This document shows positions 35,863-45,293 of a stretch of 64,000 bases of DNA, piece by piece (position 1 is the first letter of the stretch; every line of letters starts with the position of its first letter). Under the pieces are notes generated by a model. It saw only the letters and a list, made by a program, of their open reading frames with translations. It made no database searches and was not told the DNA's origin. The stretch lies in contig DASXLI010000015.1 of NCBI GenBank assembly GCA_036496285.1, forward strand, positions 40,154 through 104,153, read 5' to 3'. A program made the translations under genes and the position numbers. The stretch is from DP-19 sp036496285 (GTDB lineage: Bacteria > Desulfobacterota > Binatia > UTPRO1).

Positions 35863-38105
35863 GCGGGCGGCCGGATGGGCACCGCGCTCCGGAGGACGGC
35901 CTCGCGCGCCGCCTCGGCCGCCTCCTGCCGTTCGGCCTCGGCGCCGACAAGCCGCGGCACTACCGCGACATGGTGCGGGTCGTATGGGAGAACCGCGACC
36001 AGCTGCCCTTCGCCTGGCGCATCCTGCGCGACGGCGTGTGCGACGGGTGCGCGCTCGGGCCACGCGGCCTGCGCGACGACGTGATCGACGGCGTCCATCT
36101 CTGCATGACCCGGCTCATGCTTCTTCGCCTCAACACGATGCCGGCCCTCGACCCGGCGCTCCTCGAGGACGTGCCGCGCCTGCGCGCGATGTCGAGCGCC
36201 GCGCTGCGCCGCCTCGGACGCCTGCCCTGGCCGATGCTGCTCGAGCGCGGCGCGACCCGCTTCCGCCGCCTCTCGTGGACCGAGGCGGAGCAGCTCGCCG
36301 GCGCGCGCCTGCGGGCGGCGGCACCGCAGCGCCTGGCGCTGTTCACCACCTCGCGCGGGCTCACCAACGAGACCTACTACGTCGCGCAGAAGCTGGCGCG
36401 CGCGCTCGGCACGAACAACGTCGACAACGACGCGCGCCTCTGCCACGCCGCCAGCACGACGGCGATGAAGACGACGCTCGGCGTCGCCGCCGCCACCTGC
36501 TCGCTGAAGGACTGGATCGGCACCGATCTCCTGGTGATCTGGGGCAGCGACCTCGCGAACAACCAGCCGGTCAGCACGAAGTACCTGCACTACGCCAAAC
36601 GGGCCGGGACGCGCGTGCTGGTCGTGAACCCGTACCGCGAGCCCGGCCTCGAGCGCTACTGGGTGCCGTCGGTCGCGCGCAGTGCGCTCTTCGGCACGGC
36701 GATCATGGACGACTTCTTCCCGGTGGCCATCGGCGGCGACCGCGCCTTCGCCAACGGCGTCCTGAAGGAGCTGCTCGCGCGCGAGGCGCTCGATCGGACG
36801 TTCATCGCGGCACACACCGGCGGCTTCGCCGAGCTCGAGTCCGCGCTCGCGCGCCAGCCGTGGGACCTGCTGGAGCGCGAGTCGGGGCTCACCCGCGCCG
36901 ACATGGCGCGCTTCGCCGAGCAGTACGTGAAGGCGCGGAGCGCCGTGTTCGTCTGGAGCATGGGCGTCACGCAACACCGCTTCGGGGTCGAGAACGTGAG
37001 CGCCATCGTGAATCTCGCGCTGGCGCGCGGCATGATCGGCCGTCCGCACACGGGCCTCATGCCGATCCGCGGCCACAGCGGCGTCCAGGGTGCCGCGGAG
37101 TGCGGCAGCGTGCCGGGCACCCTGCCCGGCAACGTCCCCGTCGCGGACGACGCCGCGCGGGCGCGCTGCGAGGCGACGTGGGGCTTCGCGCCCCCGACCG
37201 GCCCCGGCATGATGACGAAGGAGATGCTCGAGGCCGCGCACGCGGGCGCGCTCGACGTCTTCTACCTGATCGGCGGCAACTTCCTCGAGACCATGCCCGA
37301 CCCGGACTGGTGCCGTGCGGCGCTGGCGCGGGTGCCGCTCCGCATCCACCAGGACCTCGTGCTGAACTCCTCGACGCTCGTGGAGGGTGACGCCGTGCTC
37401 GTGCTCCCGGCGGCCACCCGCTACGAGCAGCGCGGTGGCGGCACCGGGACCACCACCGAGCGGCGCATCCGCTTCTCGCCCGAGATCCCCGGGCGCCGCA
37501 TCGCCGAGGCGCGCGCCGAGTGGGAGATCCTCTCGGCGGTCGCGCGCGCGGCGCTCGACCCGAGCCGCGGCGCCGGCTTCGCGCTCGACGCGCAAAGCAT
37601 CCGCGGCGAGATGGACCGGGTCATGCCGCTCTACGCCGGCATCAAGGATCTGCGCCGCGCGGGCGACTCCGTCCAGTACGGCGGCCCGCTCCTCTGCGTC
37701 GACGGCGTCTGCCCGACCGCCGACGGCCGGGCGCGCTTCACGCCGATCGTCGTCGAGCCGACGCAGCTCGCCGCCGACGAGTTCGTCGTCGCCACCCGGC
37801 GCGGCAAGCAGTTCAACTCGATGACGTACGGCGAGCGCGACCCCCTCACCGGCACGGCGGGGCGCGACGCCGTCTTCATGGCGGCGGCGGACGCGGCCCG
37901 GCTCGGCCTCGCGTCGGGCGACCCGCTCAGGCTGACCTCGGCGCTCGGCTCGTTCGACGGCCGCTGCCGTCTGGCGCCGGTGAAGCCCGGCACCCTCCAT
38001 ATATACTGGCCCGAGGGCAACGTGCTCATCGGCCGGCGCTACGACCCCGCGAGCGGCGAGCCCGACTACAACGCGGTCGTGCGGATCGCGCCGCGCCGCG
38101 GCTGA
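35859..38105 (+). CDS. FdhF/YdeP family molybdopterin oxidoreductase
   Basis: 748 residues, close to YdeP-type enzymes. It starts at the GTG overlapping the fdhD stop. The N-terminus has VWENRDQLPFAWRILRDGVCDGCALG (C61, C64) and HLCMTRL. The two-cysteine pattern and no complete 4Fe-4S motif are typical of this subgroup. The cofactor domains contain GTNNVDNDARLCHAAST, LLVIWGSDLANNQPV, MPIRGHSGVQGAAECG and a C-terminal RRGKQFNSMTYGERDPLTG. It probably oxidises or reduces formate or a related small substrate, with cofactor made by MobA and sulfurated by FdhD from the same cluster. Confidence 0.9.
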   Translation: MSGRPDGHRAPEDGLARRLGRLLPFGLGADKPRHYRDMVRVVWENRDQLPFAWRILRDGVCDGCALGPRGLRDDVIDGVHLCMTRLMLLRLNTMPALDPALLEDVPRLRAMSSAALRRLGRLPWPMLLERGATRFRRLSWTEAEQLAGARLRAAAPQRLALFTTSRGLTNETYYVAQKLARALGTNNVDNDARLCHAASTTAMKTTLGVAAATCSLKDWIGTDLLVIWGSDLANNQPVSTKYLHYAKRAGTRVLVVNPYREPGLERYWVPSVARSALFGTAIMDDFFPVAIGGDRAFANGVLKELLAREALDRTFIAAHTGGFAELESALARQPWDLLERESGLTRADMARFAEQYVKARSAVFVWSMGVTQHRFGVENVSAIVNLALARGMIGRPHTGLMPIRGHSGVQGAAECGSVPGTLPGNVPVADDAARARCEATWGFAPPTGPGMMTKEMLEAAHAGALDVFYLIGGNFLETMPDPDWCRAALARVPLRIHQDLVLNSSTLVEGDAVLVLPAATRYEQRGGGTGTTTERRIRFSPEIPGRRIAEARAEWEILSAVARAALDPSRGAGFALDAQSIRGEMDRVMPLYAGIKDLRRAGDSVQYGGPLLCVDGVCPTADGRARFTPIVVEPTQLAADEFVVATRRGKQFNSMTYGERDPLTGTAGRDAVFMAAADAARLGLASGDPLRLTSALGSFDGRCRLAPVKPGTLHIYWPEGNVLIGRRYDPASGEPDYNAVVRIAPRRG

Positions 38106-38188
38106 CCCGGCGCCGGCTCTGGCCATCGCGCGGCCTCTCGCAGTAAAGAGGGGCCGACACCCGCCCCGTCTTCGCAAGGAGGATTCCC

Positions 38189-40012
38189 GTGGCTACCGAA
38201 CGTATCAGCTTCAGCGCCCCGCTCACCCTGCACGCCCAGATCGAAGTGCGCGCGACCCACCCCGCAACCGAGCGCAAGGTCTTCTTGATGCACGGCGACC
38301 GCACGTGGACGTACCGCCAGCTCCGCGACGAGTCGGTGCGGATGGCGCATTTCCTCCGCGGCCGGCTCGGCCGCATCGACGAGGGAAGGCCCGGTCACGT
38401 CGCGATGCTGCTCGAGAACCACCTCGAGCTGGTCTCCTTGATCGGCGGGTGCGCCTACGGCGGCATGACCCTCTTCGGCGTCAACACGGGCCTCCGCGGC
38501 GACACGCTCGCGGGCGTCGTCAACCAGTCGCGGGCGCGCCTCCTCATCGTCGACCAACGCCTGCTGCCGGAGCTCGAGCGCGTGCGCGGCGCGCTCAAGA
38601 CCGTCGCGCCCGAGAACATCCTGGTCCTGGGCACGACCGGCGAGCCGCTGCCCGCGGGTACCGATCTGCTCGCCGCCGTCGCGGCGGAGGTGGGCCCCGC
38701 GGGCGCGTCGCTCGACGCGCCCGGCGTCGACGTCGAGGGCACGACGAATCTCATGGTGATCTACACCTCGGGCACGACCGGCCTGCCGAAGGGCATCAAC
38801 AACAACCACCTGAAGCTCCTCGCGACCGGGCTCGGTGTCTCGACCCAGCTCGAGCTCGGGCCCGACGACGTCGGCTACGCCTGCATGCCGCTCTTCCATT
38901 CGAACGCCGTCTTCGTCGGCGCCATGCCGGCGTTCTGGGTGGGCGGCAGCGTCGGCGTCCGCGAGCGCTTCAGCGCCAGCAACTTCGTCCCCGACGTCCT
39001 GCGCTACGGCGTCACCTACTGGAACTACGTCGGCGAGCCCGTCCACTACGTGCTCGCCGCGATCGAGAAGCAGTACGGCGGCGACGAGGCCCGCATCGTC
39101 GCCGAGGTGGCGAACCACCCCCGGAACCACCTGCGCTACGCCGTCGGCAACGGGGCCTCGCCGGCCGACATCGATCGCTTCATCAAATGGCTCGGCCTCG
39201 AGGACATGTACGAGCTCTACGGCTCGACCGAGGCCGCCATCGCCACCTTCCGCACCAAGAAGGACCCGCGCGGCAGCGTCGGCTCCATCACCGACCCCGC
39301 GGTGAAGATCCTGAACGAGCGTGGCGACGAGTGTCCGCCCGCGGCGCTCGGCCCCGACGGCAAGATCACGAACTACGCCCAGGCCGTCGGCGAGATCTGC
39401 CGCGTCGCCGCCGACACCTCACTCTTCCAGGGCTACTTCGACAACCCGGAGGCGAACAACGCGAAGTATCGCGACGGCGTCTACCACTCCGGCGATCTCG
39501 GCCACATCGTGATCAACGACGGCATCCGCTACCTCTACTTCGACGGCCGTACCGACGACTGGATCCGCAAGGACGGCGAGAACTTCTCGGCGCAGCAGGT
39601 CGGCCGTCTCCTGAACGAGCACCCCGACGTCGATCTCGCCGCGGCGTACGGCGTCCCCTGCGCCATCTCCGACGAGCTGGTGATGGTGGCGCTCAAGATG
39701 AAGCCGGGCACGTCCTTCGATCCGAAGAGCTTCTTCGACTTCTGCGAGCGGCAGGTCAGGGACGGCGGCATGGATCGCAAGTGGTTCCCGGATTTCGTGC
39801 GCCTCGTCGACGACTTCGATTTCACCAACACGCAGAAGATCCTCGTCCGCAACCTGAAGAAGCTGCACTTCTGCCGGCGCCGACTCCCCGACGCGCTGAT
39901 CTTCTGGCGCACCCGCGGCGACACCAGCTATCGGCCGTTCAATGCCGCGGATTATCAGGCCGTACGCCGCCAGTTCGAAGCTGCGGAGCGAACGGAGATG
40001 CTCGATCGTTGA
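38189..40012 (+). CDS. Acyl-CoA synthetase (AMP-forming, long/very-long-chain type)
   Basis: 607 residues from a GTG with an AAGGAGG ribosome site 6 nt upstream. The adenylation motif is YTSGTTGLPKGI (residues ~192-203), the substrate/ATP segment is YELYGSTEAAIATF, and the C-terminal motif is YFDGRTDDWIRKDGENFSAQQV. The length and the late VNTGLRG/PLFHSNAVF regions resemble FadD17/FATP-like fatty acyl-CoA synthetases. It activates a carboxylic acid with ATP and CoA. It is the last plus-strand gene before the convergent histidine kinase, 9 bp away. Confidence 0.9.
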   Translation: MATERISFSAPLTLHAQIEVRATHPATERKVFLMHGDRTWTYRQLRDESVRMAHFLRGRLGRIDEGRPGHVAMLLENHLELVSLIGGCAYGGMTLFGVNTGLRGDTLAGVVNQSRARLLIVDQRLLPELERVRGALKTVAPENILVLGTTGEPLPAGTDLLAAVAAEVGPAGASLDAPGVDVEGTTNLMVIYTSGTTGLPKGINNNHLKLLATGLGVSTQLELGPDDVGYACMPLFHSNAVFVGAMPAFWVGGSVGVRERFSASNFVPDVLRYGVTYWNYVGEPVHYVLAAIEKQYGGDEARIVAEVANHPRNHLRYAVGNGASPADIDRFIKWLGLEDMYELYGSTEAAIATFRTKKDPRGSVGSITDPAVKILNERGDECPPAALGPDGKITNYAQAVGEICRVAADTSLFQGYFDNPEANNAKYRDGVYHSGDLGHIVINDGIRYLYFDGRTDDWIRKDGENFSAQQVGRLLNEHPDVDLAAAYGVPCAISDELVMVALKMKPGTSFDPKSFFDFCERQVRDGGMDRKWFPDFVRLVDDFDFTNTQKILVRNLKKLHFCRRRLPDALIFWRTRGDTSYRPFNAADYQAVRRQFEAAERTEMLDR

Positions 40013-40021
40013 TCCGGCTGA

Positions 40022-42037
40022 TCAGGACGCGCCGAGCGGACATTCGAGGCACACGGTCGTGCCCGCACCCGGCGCCGAGCGGATGGCGAGGCGGCCCCCG
40101 AGGGCGATGGCGCGCTCCTCCATGGCGACGAGTCCGAGCGCGGCGGAGCCCAGCGTCGTGCGATCGAAGCCGCGGCCGTCGTCGCGTACCTCGAGGCGGA
40201 GCCAGTCGCGCTCCGCGCCGAGCGTGAGCGTCACCGCCCGCGGCGCGGCATGGCGGACCGCGTTGGCGAGCGCCTCCTGCGCCACCCGGTAGACGGCCAC
40301 CTCCGTCTCCTCCGCGAGGCGCGGCAGCGCCGCGGGAAAGCTGACCGTCACGCTGACTGCCTCCGTCGCCATGCCCTTCGCGAGCGCCCGCAGGCACTCG
40401 CCGAGGCCGAGGTCCGAGAGCTGCAGCGGCCGCAGGTCGCGCGCGAGCATCCGGATGTGCTCGCCGACCTGGCGGAGATGGCCCTGTACCTGCACGAGCT
40501 TCGGGTCGGCCCCCTCCGAGACGCCGCGGCTGCGCGCCGACTCGACCAGGATGCCGATGCCGACGAGCTCCTGGCATACCCCGTCGTGCAGATCGAAGCT
40601 CAGACGCTTGCGCTCGTCCTCGCGAACCGCCGCCTGGCGGCGCGCCATCAGACGGAGCTGCTCCTCGCGCTCGCGCAGTGCCGCGAGCGAGGCCTGGAGC
40701 GCCTCGTCGGCGGCGCGCCGCTCGCTGACGTCGTGCCCGACGCCCTGGATCTCGGTGATCGCCCCCGCCTCGTCGGCGATGGCGCAGACCTCCCACTCGA
40801 CCCACCGCCACCCTTCCGGGGTCTGGCCGCGGCTGGTGCGCCGGTACCGGCCGCCGGCAGCCAGGCCGCGGAGCGCGGCGCCCGCGAAGGGCGCGTCGTC
40901 GGGGTGGACGAAATCGAGGAAGCTCACGCCCTCGGCACGCTGATCGACGCCGTACTTCCGCCGGCACGCCTCGTTGATGAACGTGAGGCTGCCGTCGAAG
41001 TCGGCGCGGAAGATGAGCTCCTCCTGCGACTCGATGAGGCCGCGATAGCGCGCCTCGCTTTCGCGCAATGCCGCCTCGGCCTCCCAACGCTCGGTGACGT
41101 CGCGGCTGATGCCGCGGAAGCCGAGCACGTCGCCGTTCGCGCCGTGGATCGGGTAGCGCACGGTCTCGATCCACATCGGCCCACGCACCGTGCGGATCTG
41201 GCTGAGGCTCGCGGGCACCTTCTCGCCCGACGTGATGCGCCGCCGGAGCGCCGCGAGATCCGGATTGGCGGGATGATCCGTGAGATACGTGTCGAACTTC
41301 CGGCCGAGGAGCGATTCCTGTGTCCCCCCGAGGATGTGCGCGCCCGCGGCGTTGACGTACGTCATCCTGCCCTCGGGGTCCGTCGCCCAGATGAAGTCCG
41401 ACGCGTGCTCGGTGAGATCGCGATAGCTGTCGCGCGAGGCGGCGAGCTCGCGCAGTGCCGCCTCCTCGCTGAAGGTCCGCAGCGTGGCGGCACGGAAGGC
41501 GCGCGCGTTGCCCTCGGCGAAGGCGACGCAGAGCGCCGCGGCGACGGTGACGACCGGCACGACCTCGCTCGGGGGCAGCGCGAAGTGCAGGCGCGGAAAC
41601 GCGAGCGCGAAGATCGCCAGGACCGTCGCGGTGAGCGCGAACTCGACGCGACCGCCCCAGGGAAAGAGCAACGCGCAGAGCGAGCACAACGTGAACAGCA
41701 CGAAGCCGAGCACCTCGGCCGTGCCCCGTGCCCAGGCGAACAGCACGATCGACGAGAGCGCGAGCACCATCGCGAGCCCGAGCACGATCGCATAGATGCC
41801 GTCGGGGTGGCGGTCGCGCAGCCGGAGCGCGGCACGGAGCGCGGCCACCTGCACCCCGATCGTCGCCCATGCCGCGAAGGGCGCACGTGGCGAGCCGAAC
41901 GTCAGGGTCAGCGCCCAGATCACCATCGGGCCTAGCCAGCTCGCCGCGAACGTCCCGAGACGCTCCGCAACGAGCGCACGGGCGGCGTAATTCAATTCCG
42001 GGATCGGTCCCGGCGCCGGGTGGGGAATCGCGGTCAT
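40022..42037 (-). CDS. Membrane PAS-domain sensor histidine kinase (NarX-type)
   Basis: 671 residues from the ATG at 42037 (a GTG at 42073 is in frame). Six or so hydrophobic helices (residues ~25-185) precede two PAS domains: the first with DFIWATDPEGRMTYVNAAG, ending FRGISRDVTER, the second with ELIFRADFDGSLTFINEACRRKY. A coiled-coil leads into a HisKA_3 dimerisation domain with the phosphoacceptor H484 in LSFDLHDGVCQELVGIG. A HATPase domain ends the protein (VYRVAQEALANAVRHA, VRDDGRGFD, GLVAMEERA). No partner response regulator lies next to it, so it is an orphan within this window. Confidence 0.93.
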   Translation of the reverse strand: MTAIPHPAPGPIPELNYAARALVAERLGTFAASWLGPMVIWALTLTFGSPRAPFAAWATIGVQVAALRAALRLRDRHPDGIYAIVLGLAMVLALSSIVLFAWARGTAEVLGFVLFTLCSLCALLFPWGGRVEFALTATVLAIFALAFPRLHFALPPSEVVPVVTVAAALCVAFAEGNARAFRAATLRTFSEEAALRELAASRDSYRDLTEHASDFIWATDPEGRMTYVNAAGAHILGGTQESLLGRKFDTYLTDHPANPDLAALRRRITSGEKVPASLSQIRTVRGPMWIETVRYPIHGANGDVLGFRGISRDVTERWEAEAALRESEARYRGLIESQEELIFRADFDGSLTFINEACRRKYGVDQRAEGVSFLDFVHPDDAPFAGAALRGLAAGGRYRRTSRGQTPEGWRWVEWEVCAIADEAGAITEIQGVGHDVSERRAADEALQASLAALREREEQLRLMARRQAAVREDERKRLSFDLHDGVCQELVGIGILVESARSRGVSEGADPKLVQVQGHLRQVGEHIRMLARDLRPLQLSDLGLGECLRALAKGMATEAVSVTVSFPAALPRLAEETEVAVYRVAQEALANAVRHAAPRAVTLTLGAERDWLRLEVRDDGRGFDRTTLGSAALGLVAMEERAIALGGRLAIRSAPGAGTTVCLECPLGAS

Positions 42038-42118
42038 CCGCGGACGGCTCGTCCTCGCTCGGAGGTAGAGCACGCCATCGGGACCACTGTCATCCCGGAC
42101 GCGTCGGAGCGGACCACC

Positions 42119-43203
42119 TCAGCGTCCGCGGCCGCCGATGCGATGGCGCAGCGCGTTGAGGAGCGGCCGCTCGACGCTCAGGTGCACGACGACCCCGAAC
42201 ACGAGGATGAGCACCGACACGACGGCGAGCGTGAGGTTGGGCGCGCGGCTCGCCTCGGTGCGGACGCGGTCGAGCATGACCGATGCCAGCACGATCGCTC
42301 CGAAGTGGACGAGATAGAGGGAGTACGACGCGTCGCCCAGCAGCAGGATCGCGCGCGGAACGACCCGCGTCGTGGACTGGTCGTAGAGCGCACCGGCGAG
42401 ATCAGGAGGAAGTACGGCAGCGCGTACCACGTATAGCCGTCGATCGCGCCGACGAGCTCGGCGCGCGCGACCGCCGCGACGAGCATGACCGGCGGAACGA
42501 GCCACCAGCCGGGGACTCGCAGACCGCGGAGCCGTATCGCCAGCCAAGCAGCGAGGCAGCCGAGGAAGAACTCGCCGACGAGGGGCCGCAGCAGCACCGG
42601 GTACGGGCCGAGGTACGCCACCCCGCTCCACTGCACGGCGATGGCGACGGACCAGATCAGCATCAGCAGCGCGAAGGCGCCGGCGCCCAGCAGGAAGAAC
42701 ACGGAAAAGAACAGGTAGAACACGAGCTCGTACGAGAGCGTCCACGCGACCGGCACGATGGCGTCCTGGTCCTGCTGATAGAGGAAGATCGCGCGCACCA
42801 GGGTCGCCGGGTCGAGCGTCTTGCCCGGCGCCCAGATCCGGTCGGGGGTCTGGGGAAATGCCCAGAAGCACGCGACGGTCACGGCGAGCACGCACCAGTA
42901 GATGGGGAAGATGCGCGCGGCCCTGAGCGCGAGGAAGCGGCCGGTCGCGCGCACGCGTCCCGCCTGCTCGTAGTGGACGTACAGCATGATGAAGCCGCTC
43001 AGGACGAAGAAGAAGTCGATGCCGCTGTGCCCGAACCCGAAGACGTTGCCGAGAAACGGCGAGTAGAAGGTGTTCACCATGCCGACGTGGTACAGCATGA
43101 CCATGAGGGCGGCCGCGCCGCGGAACGCCTGGATGAGCTGCAAGGTTCGCGGCCGTGCGCGGGAATCGGAGGCGTGGGCGGCGTCGGCGTCGCGGATGCG
43201 CAC
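42119..43203 (-). pseudogene. Acyltransferase 3 family protein, frameshifted
   Basis: Membrane acyltransferase of the OafA/ExoZ type. The N-terminal part reads LQLIQAFRGAAALMVMLYHVG, FGHSGIDFFFVLSGFIMLYVHY and WTLSYELVFYLFF, in one frame to about 42400. The remaining helices (VVPRAILLLGDASYSLYLVHFGAIVLA to LSVERPLLNAL) are in a second frame. The switch falls at 42397-42405 within CTGATCTCGCC: one missing base would restore ..FLLI-x-AGALYDQ... Both halves keep good family sequence, so the event is recent, or an assembly error, or the enzyme is lost. The GTG at 43203 is the likely start. Confidence 0.85.
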
Positions 43204-43291
43204 GGGTCGGGTCGCCTGCCGCGTGAAAATGCCCAGCGGATCCGGCGCGCCGCGAGCCTACCGGGCCCGTCCGGGCGGCTCAAACGGCCGA

Positions 43292-43317
43292 TGAACCTTC
43301 CGGCCGGGTTCCGCGTA
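43292..43317 (+). promoter_or_regulatory. ECF sigma factor-type promoter of the PspC/sigma operon
   Basis: TGAACC (43292-43297), a 16-bp spacer and CGTA (43314-43317), very close to the TGAAAC-N16-CGTA consensus known for SigW-type ECF sigma factors. It lies 24 bp before the start codon at 43341, with AGGAGGGG in between. Because this operon encodes an ECF sigma factor, autoregulation is likely. Confidence 0.6.
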
Positions 43318-43340
43318 CTACCGGACAGGAGGGGCTTCTG

Positions 43341-43817
43341 ATGGACGAATTCCGCGACTGTCCGTTCTGTGGCGAGCAGATCCGTACGGCGGCGACGCGC
43401 TGCCGGTACTGCCGCAGCCGTCTCACGACGCTCGATCCCGAGCGCTGGTACCGCGACCACCCCGAGCGGCGGCTCGCCGGCGTGGCGGCGGCGCTGGCGC
43501 GGGCGCTGGTCGTGCCGATCGGCGCGGTCCGCCTCGGCTTCGTGGTCTTCTCGTTCGTGCACCTGATCGGTCTACTCATCTACGGCGCGCTCTGGCTGCT
43601 GATCCCGTTCGCGCCGGGCGGCGACGCGCCGCTCGGACGCGTGTTCGCGTTCGGCCGCGAGCTGCTGACCCTGCTCCGCGACGCGATCGACCGCCTCACG
43701 GCCCATCGCGGCGAGCCGCCGCACCGCCGCGGCGACGACCACGATGCCGGCGACGAGCCGCCGCGCACCCGCGCCGCCCGTCCCACGACCCTGCCCCTGC
43801 AGCGCGCGTCCTCGTGA
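43341..43817 (+). CDS. Zinc-ribbon PspC-domain membrane protein (first copy)
   Basis: 158 residues. The N-terminus is a four-cysteine zinc ribbon (C7, C10, C21, C24; CPFCGEQIR..CRYC). A PspC-like domain follows (RRLAGVAAALARALVVPIGAVRLGFVVFSF), with two hydrophobic segments ending LIYGALWLLIPF. The C-terminal ~60 residues are polar, His/Asp/Arg-rich. PspC proteins sense or respond to envelope stress, and the pairing with a sigma/anti-sigma module here supports that. It starts at an ATG behind AGGAGGGG and is first in the operon. Confidence 0.8.
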   Translation: MDEFRDCPFCGEQIRTAATRCRYCRSRLTTLDPERWYRDHPERRLAGVAAALARALVVPIGAVRLGFVVFSFVHLIGLLIYGALWLLIPFAPGGDAPLGRVFAFGRELLTLLRDAIDRLTAHRGEPPHRRGDDHDAGDEPPRTRAARPTTLPLQRASS

Positions 43818-43838
43818 TAGAGATGGCCGCCGCGATTC

Positions 43839-44375
43839 ATGGCGACGGACGCCGATCTGATCAAAGCGATCGCCGCCGGCGAGGGGCGGGCACTCGACGA
43901 CCTCTATCGCCGGTACGAGCGGCCGCTGCACGCCTTCCTCTACCGGCAGGGTGGTCCGCGCGACCTCGACGACCGCATGCAGGAGACCTGGCTGCACGTG
44001 GTGCGCGCGGCGCCGCGTTACGATCCGACGCGGCGCTTCTCGACCTGGCTCTTCCAGATCGCGCTGAACCTGTGCCGCGACGCGCGCCGCCGCCCGCCAC
44101 CGGAGCCGATCGACCCGGAGATCGCGGCCACGACGGTTGCCGATCCGGACGCCACGCAAGCGGCGGAGAATCGCCTCGACGCCGCTCGGCTCCTGGCGGC
44201 GCTGCCGGAGGCGCAGCGCAGCGTCGTCGTGCTGCGCTATTATTGTGATCTGACGGAGACCGAGGTGGCCGAGATCCTCCAATGTCCGACCGGTACCGTG
44301 AAGAGCCGGATGCACGCCGCCCTGGCGCGGCTGACGGCGCTGGCACGCGTGCCGCGTCGGAAGGACGAGGCATGA
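43839..44375 (+). CDS. ECF RNA polymerase sigma factor
   Basis: 178 residues, normal for ECF sigma factors. Region 2 is LIKAIAAGEGRALDDLYRRYERPLHAFLYR..DLDDRMQETWLHVVR, followed by FSTWLFQIALNLCRDARRR. Region 4 is LPEAQRSVVVLRYYCDLTETEVAEILQCPTGTVKSRMHAALARL, with its helix-turn-helix. It lies 21 bp downstream of the first PspC gene and overlaps the anti-sigma gene by ATGA, so it is co-translated with its regulator. The operon promoter fits ECF recognition. Confidence 0.93.
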   Translation: MATDADLIKAIAAGEGRALDDLYRRYERPLHAFLYRQGGPRDLDDRMQETWLHVVRAAPRYDPTRRFSTWLFQIALNLCRDARRRPPPEPIDPEIAATTVADPDATQAAENRLDAARLLAALPEAQRSVVVLRYYCDLTETEVAEILQCPTGTVKSRMHAALARLTALARVPRRKDEA

Positions 44376-44869
44376 GCGAGCGCTGCGACGACGCGCGGCT
44401 CGCGGCCGTCCTCGGTGGGGAGGCGTCTCCTGATCTGGCCGCGCACCTTGCGAGCTGCGAGGCGTGTCGCGCCGACGCACCGGCATGGCGGCAGCTCGCC
44501 ACCACCCTCGCGGCCGCACACCCACCCGCGCCCGCAGCGGCGCTCGCCGCCCGCGTGCGCGAGGCCGCGGGGCCGCTGCTCGCGAGCCACGCCCGGCGTG
44601 CGCGCGAGGCCCGGCGCACCCTGTGGCGCACGGTCGGCCGTGCCGTCGCGGCGGCGCTCCTGCCGCTCCCGCTGCTCGTCCTGATCGACGGCTGGGTGCT
44701 GCGCGCGATCTACGACACCCTGCGCGCCGTGCTGCCCGCTGCGCTCAGTCTGTACTTCGTCGTGAACTACACGACGCTGCTCGCCGTGCTCCTGACCCTG
44801 GCCTACGGAGCCATCCCGCTCCTCGCCGAGCGCCAGACGCGGCTCCGTCACGAGGAGATCCATGGCTGA
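44372..44869 (+). CDS. Zinc-finger anti-sigma factor
   Basis: 165 residues. The N-terminal zinc-binding anti-sigma motif H-x3-C-x2-C is visible as HLASCEAC (H25, C29, C32). A linker of Ala-rich helix leads to two hydrophobic segments (AAALLPLPLLVLIDG and LYFVVNYTTLLAVLLTLAYGA), making it a membrane-anchored anti-sigma factor. It starts in the ATGA overlap with the sigma gene and overlaps the second PspC gene by 8 bp. It presumably holds the sigma factor inactive until an envelope signal. Confidence 0.83.
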   Translation: MSERCDDARLAAVLGGEASPDLAAHLASCEACRADAPAWRQLATTLAAAHPPAPAAALAARVREAAGPLLASHARRAREARRTLWRTVGRAVAAALLPLPLLVLIDGWVLRAIYDTLRAVLPAALSLYFVVNYTTLLAVLLTLAYGAIPLLAERQTRLRHEEIHG

Positions 44870-45245
44870 CGTCACCAAGCTCTGCCCGTACTGCGCCGAG
44901 GAGATCCGCGGCGAGGCGCTGAAGTGCCGCTACTGCGGCAGCACCGTGGACGGCGGCACCGCGCTCTCGCGCACCTGGTACCGGCGGCGCCACGGCAAGA
45001 TGATGGCGGGCGTCTGCGCCGGGCTCGCCGACCAGTTCGGCATCTCGGTGACGATCATCCGGCTCGCGTTCCTGCTGAGCGCCCTCCTCGGCGGCGGCGT
45101 CGGCATCATCGTGTATCTCGCGCTCTGGGTGGTGATGCCGTACGGCGACACCTGGGCGCCCCGAAGCGACGCGCGCATGAGCGATGTGCGCCCCGCAGCG
45201 GCACCGCCGGAGCCCCAGCGCTTCGACCGAGAGATCCTGCCCTAG
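44862..45245 (+). CDS. Zinc-ribbon PspC-domain membrane protein (second copy)
   Basis: 127 residues. A zinc ribbon (C8, C11, C22, C25; CPYCAEEIR..CRYCG) is joined to a canonical PspC domain (RRRHGKMMAGVCAGLADQFGISVTIIRLAFLLSALLGGGVGIIVYLALWVVMP). It is a clearer PspC than the first copy, and the two genes bracket the sigma/anti-sigma pair, suggesting an internal duplication within one stress operon. The C-terminal ~25 residues are polar. A 7-bp stem with 12-nt loop (45245-45270) after the stop may end the operon. Confidence 0.87.
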   Translation: MADVTKLCPYCAEEIRGEALKCRYCGSTVDGGTALSRTWYRRRHGKMMAGVCAGLADQFGISVTIIRLAFLLSALLGGGVGIIVYLALWVVMPYGDTWAPRSDARMSDVRPAAAPPEPQRFDREILP

Positions 45246-45270
45246 CGCCGCGCGATCGCCTCGGCGGCGC
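45245..45270 (+). terminator. Weak hairpin after the PspC/sigma operon
   Basis: GCGCCGC (45245-45251) and GCGGCGC (45264-45270) can pair. There is no T-run, and the hairpin sits in a 48-bp gap before the glycosylase gene, so its role as terminator is uncertain. Confidence 0.3.
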
Positions 45271-45293
45271 CCTCTGGTAGGATCGGCGGCGTC

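Noticed and set aside
38120..38160. Possible hairpin between the molybdoenzyme and the acyl-CoA synthetase gene
   Set aside because: The arms GGCCTCT/AGAGGGGCC need a two-base bulge and no T-run follows.
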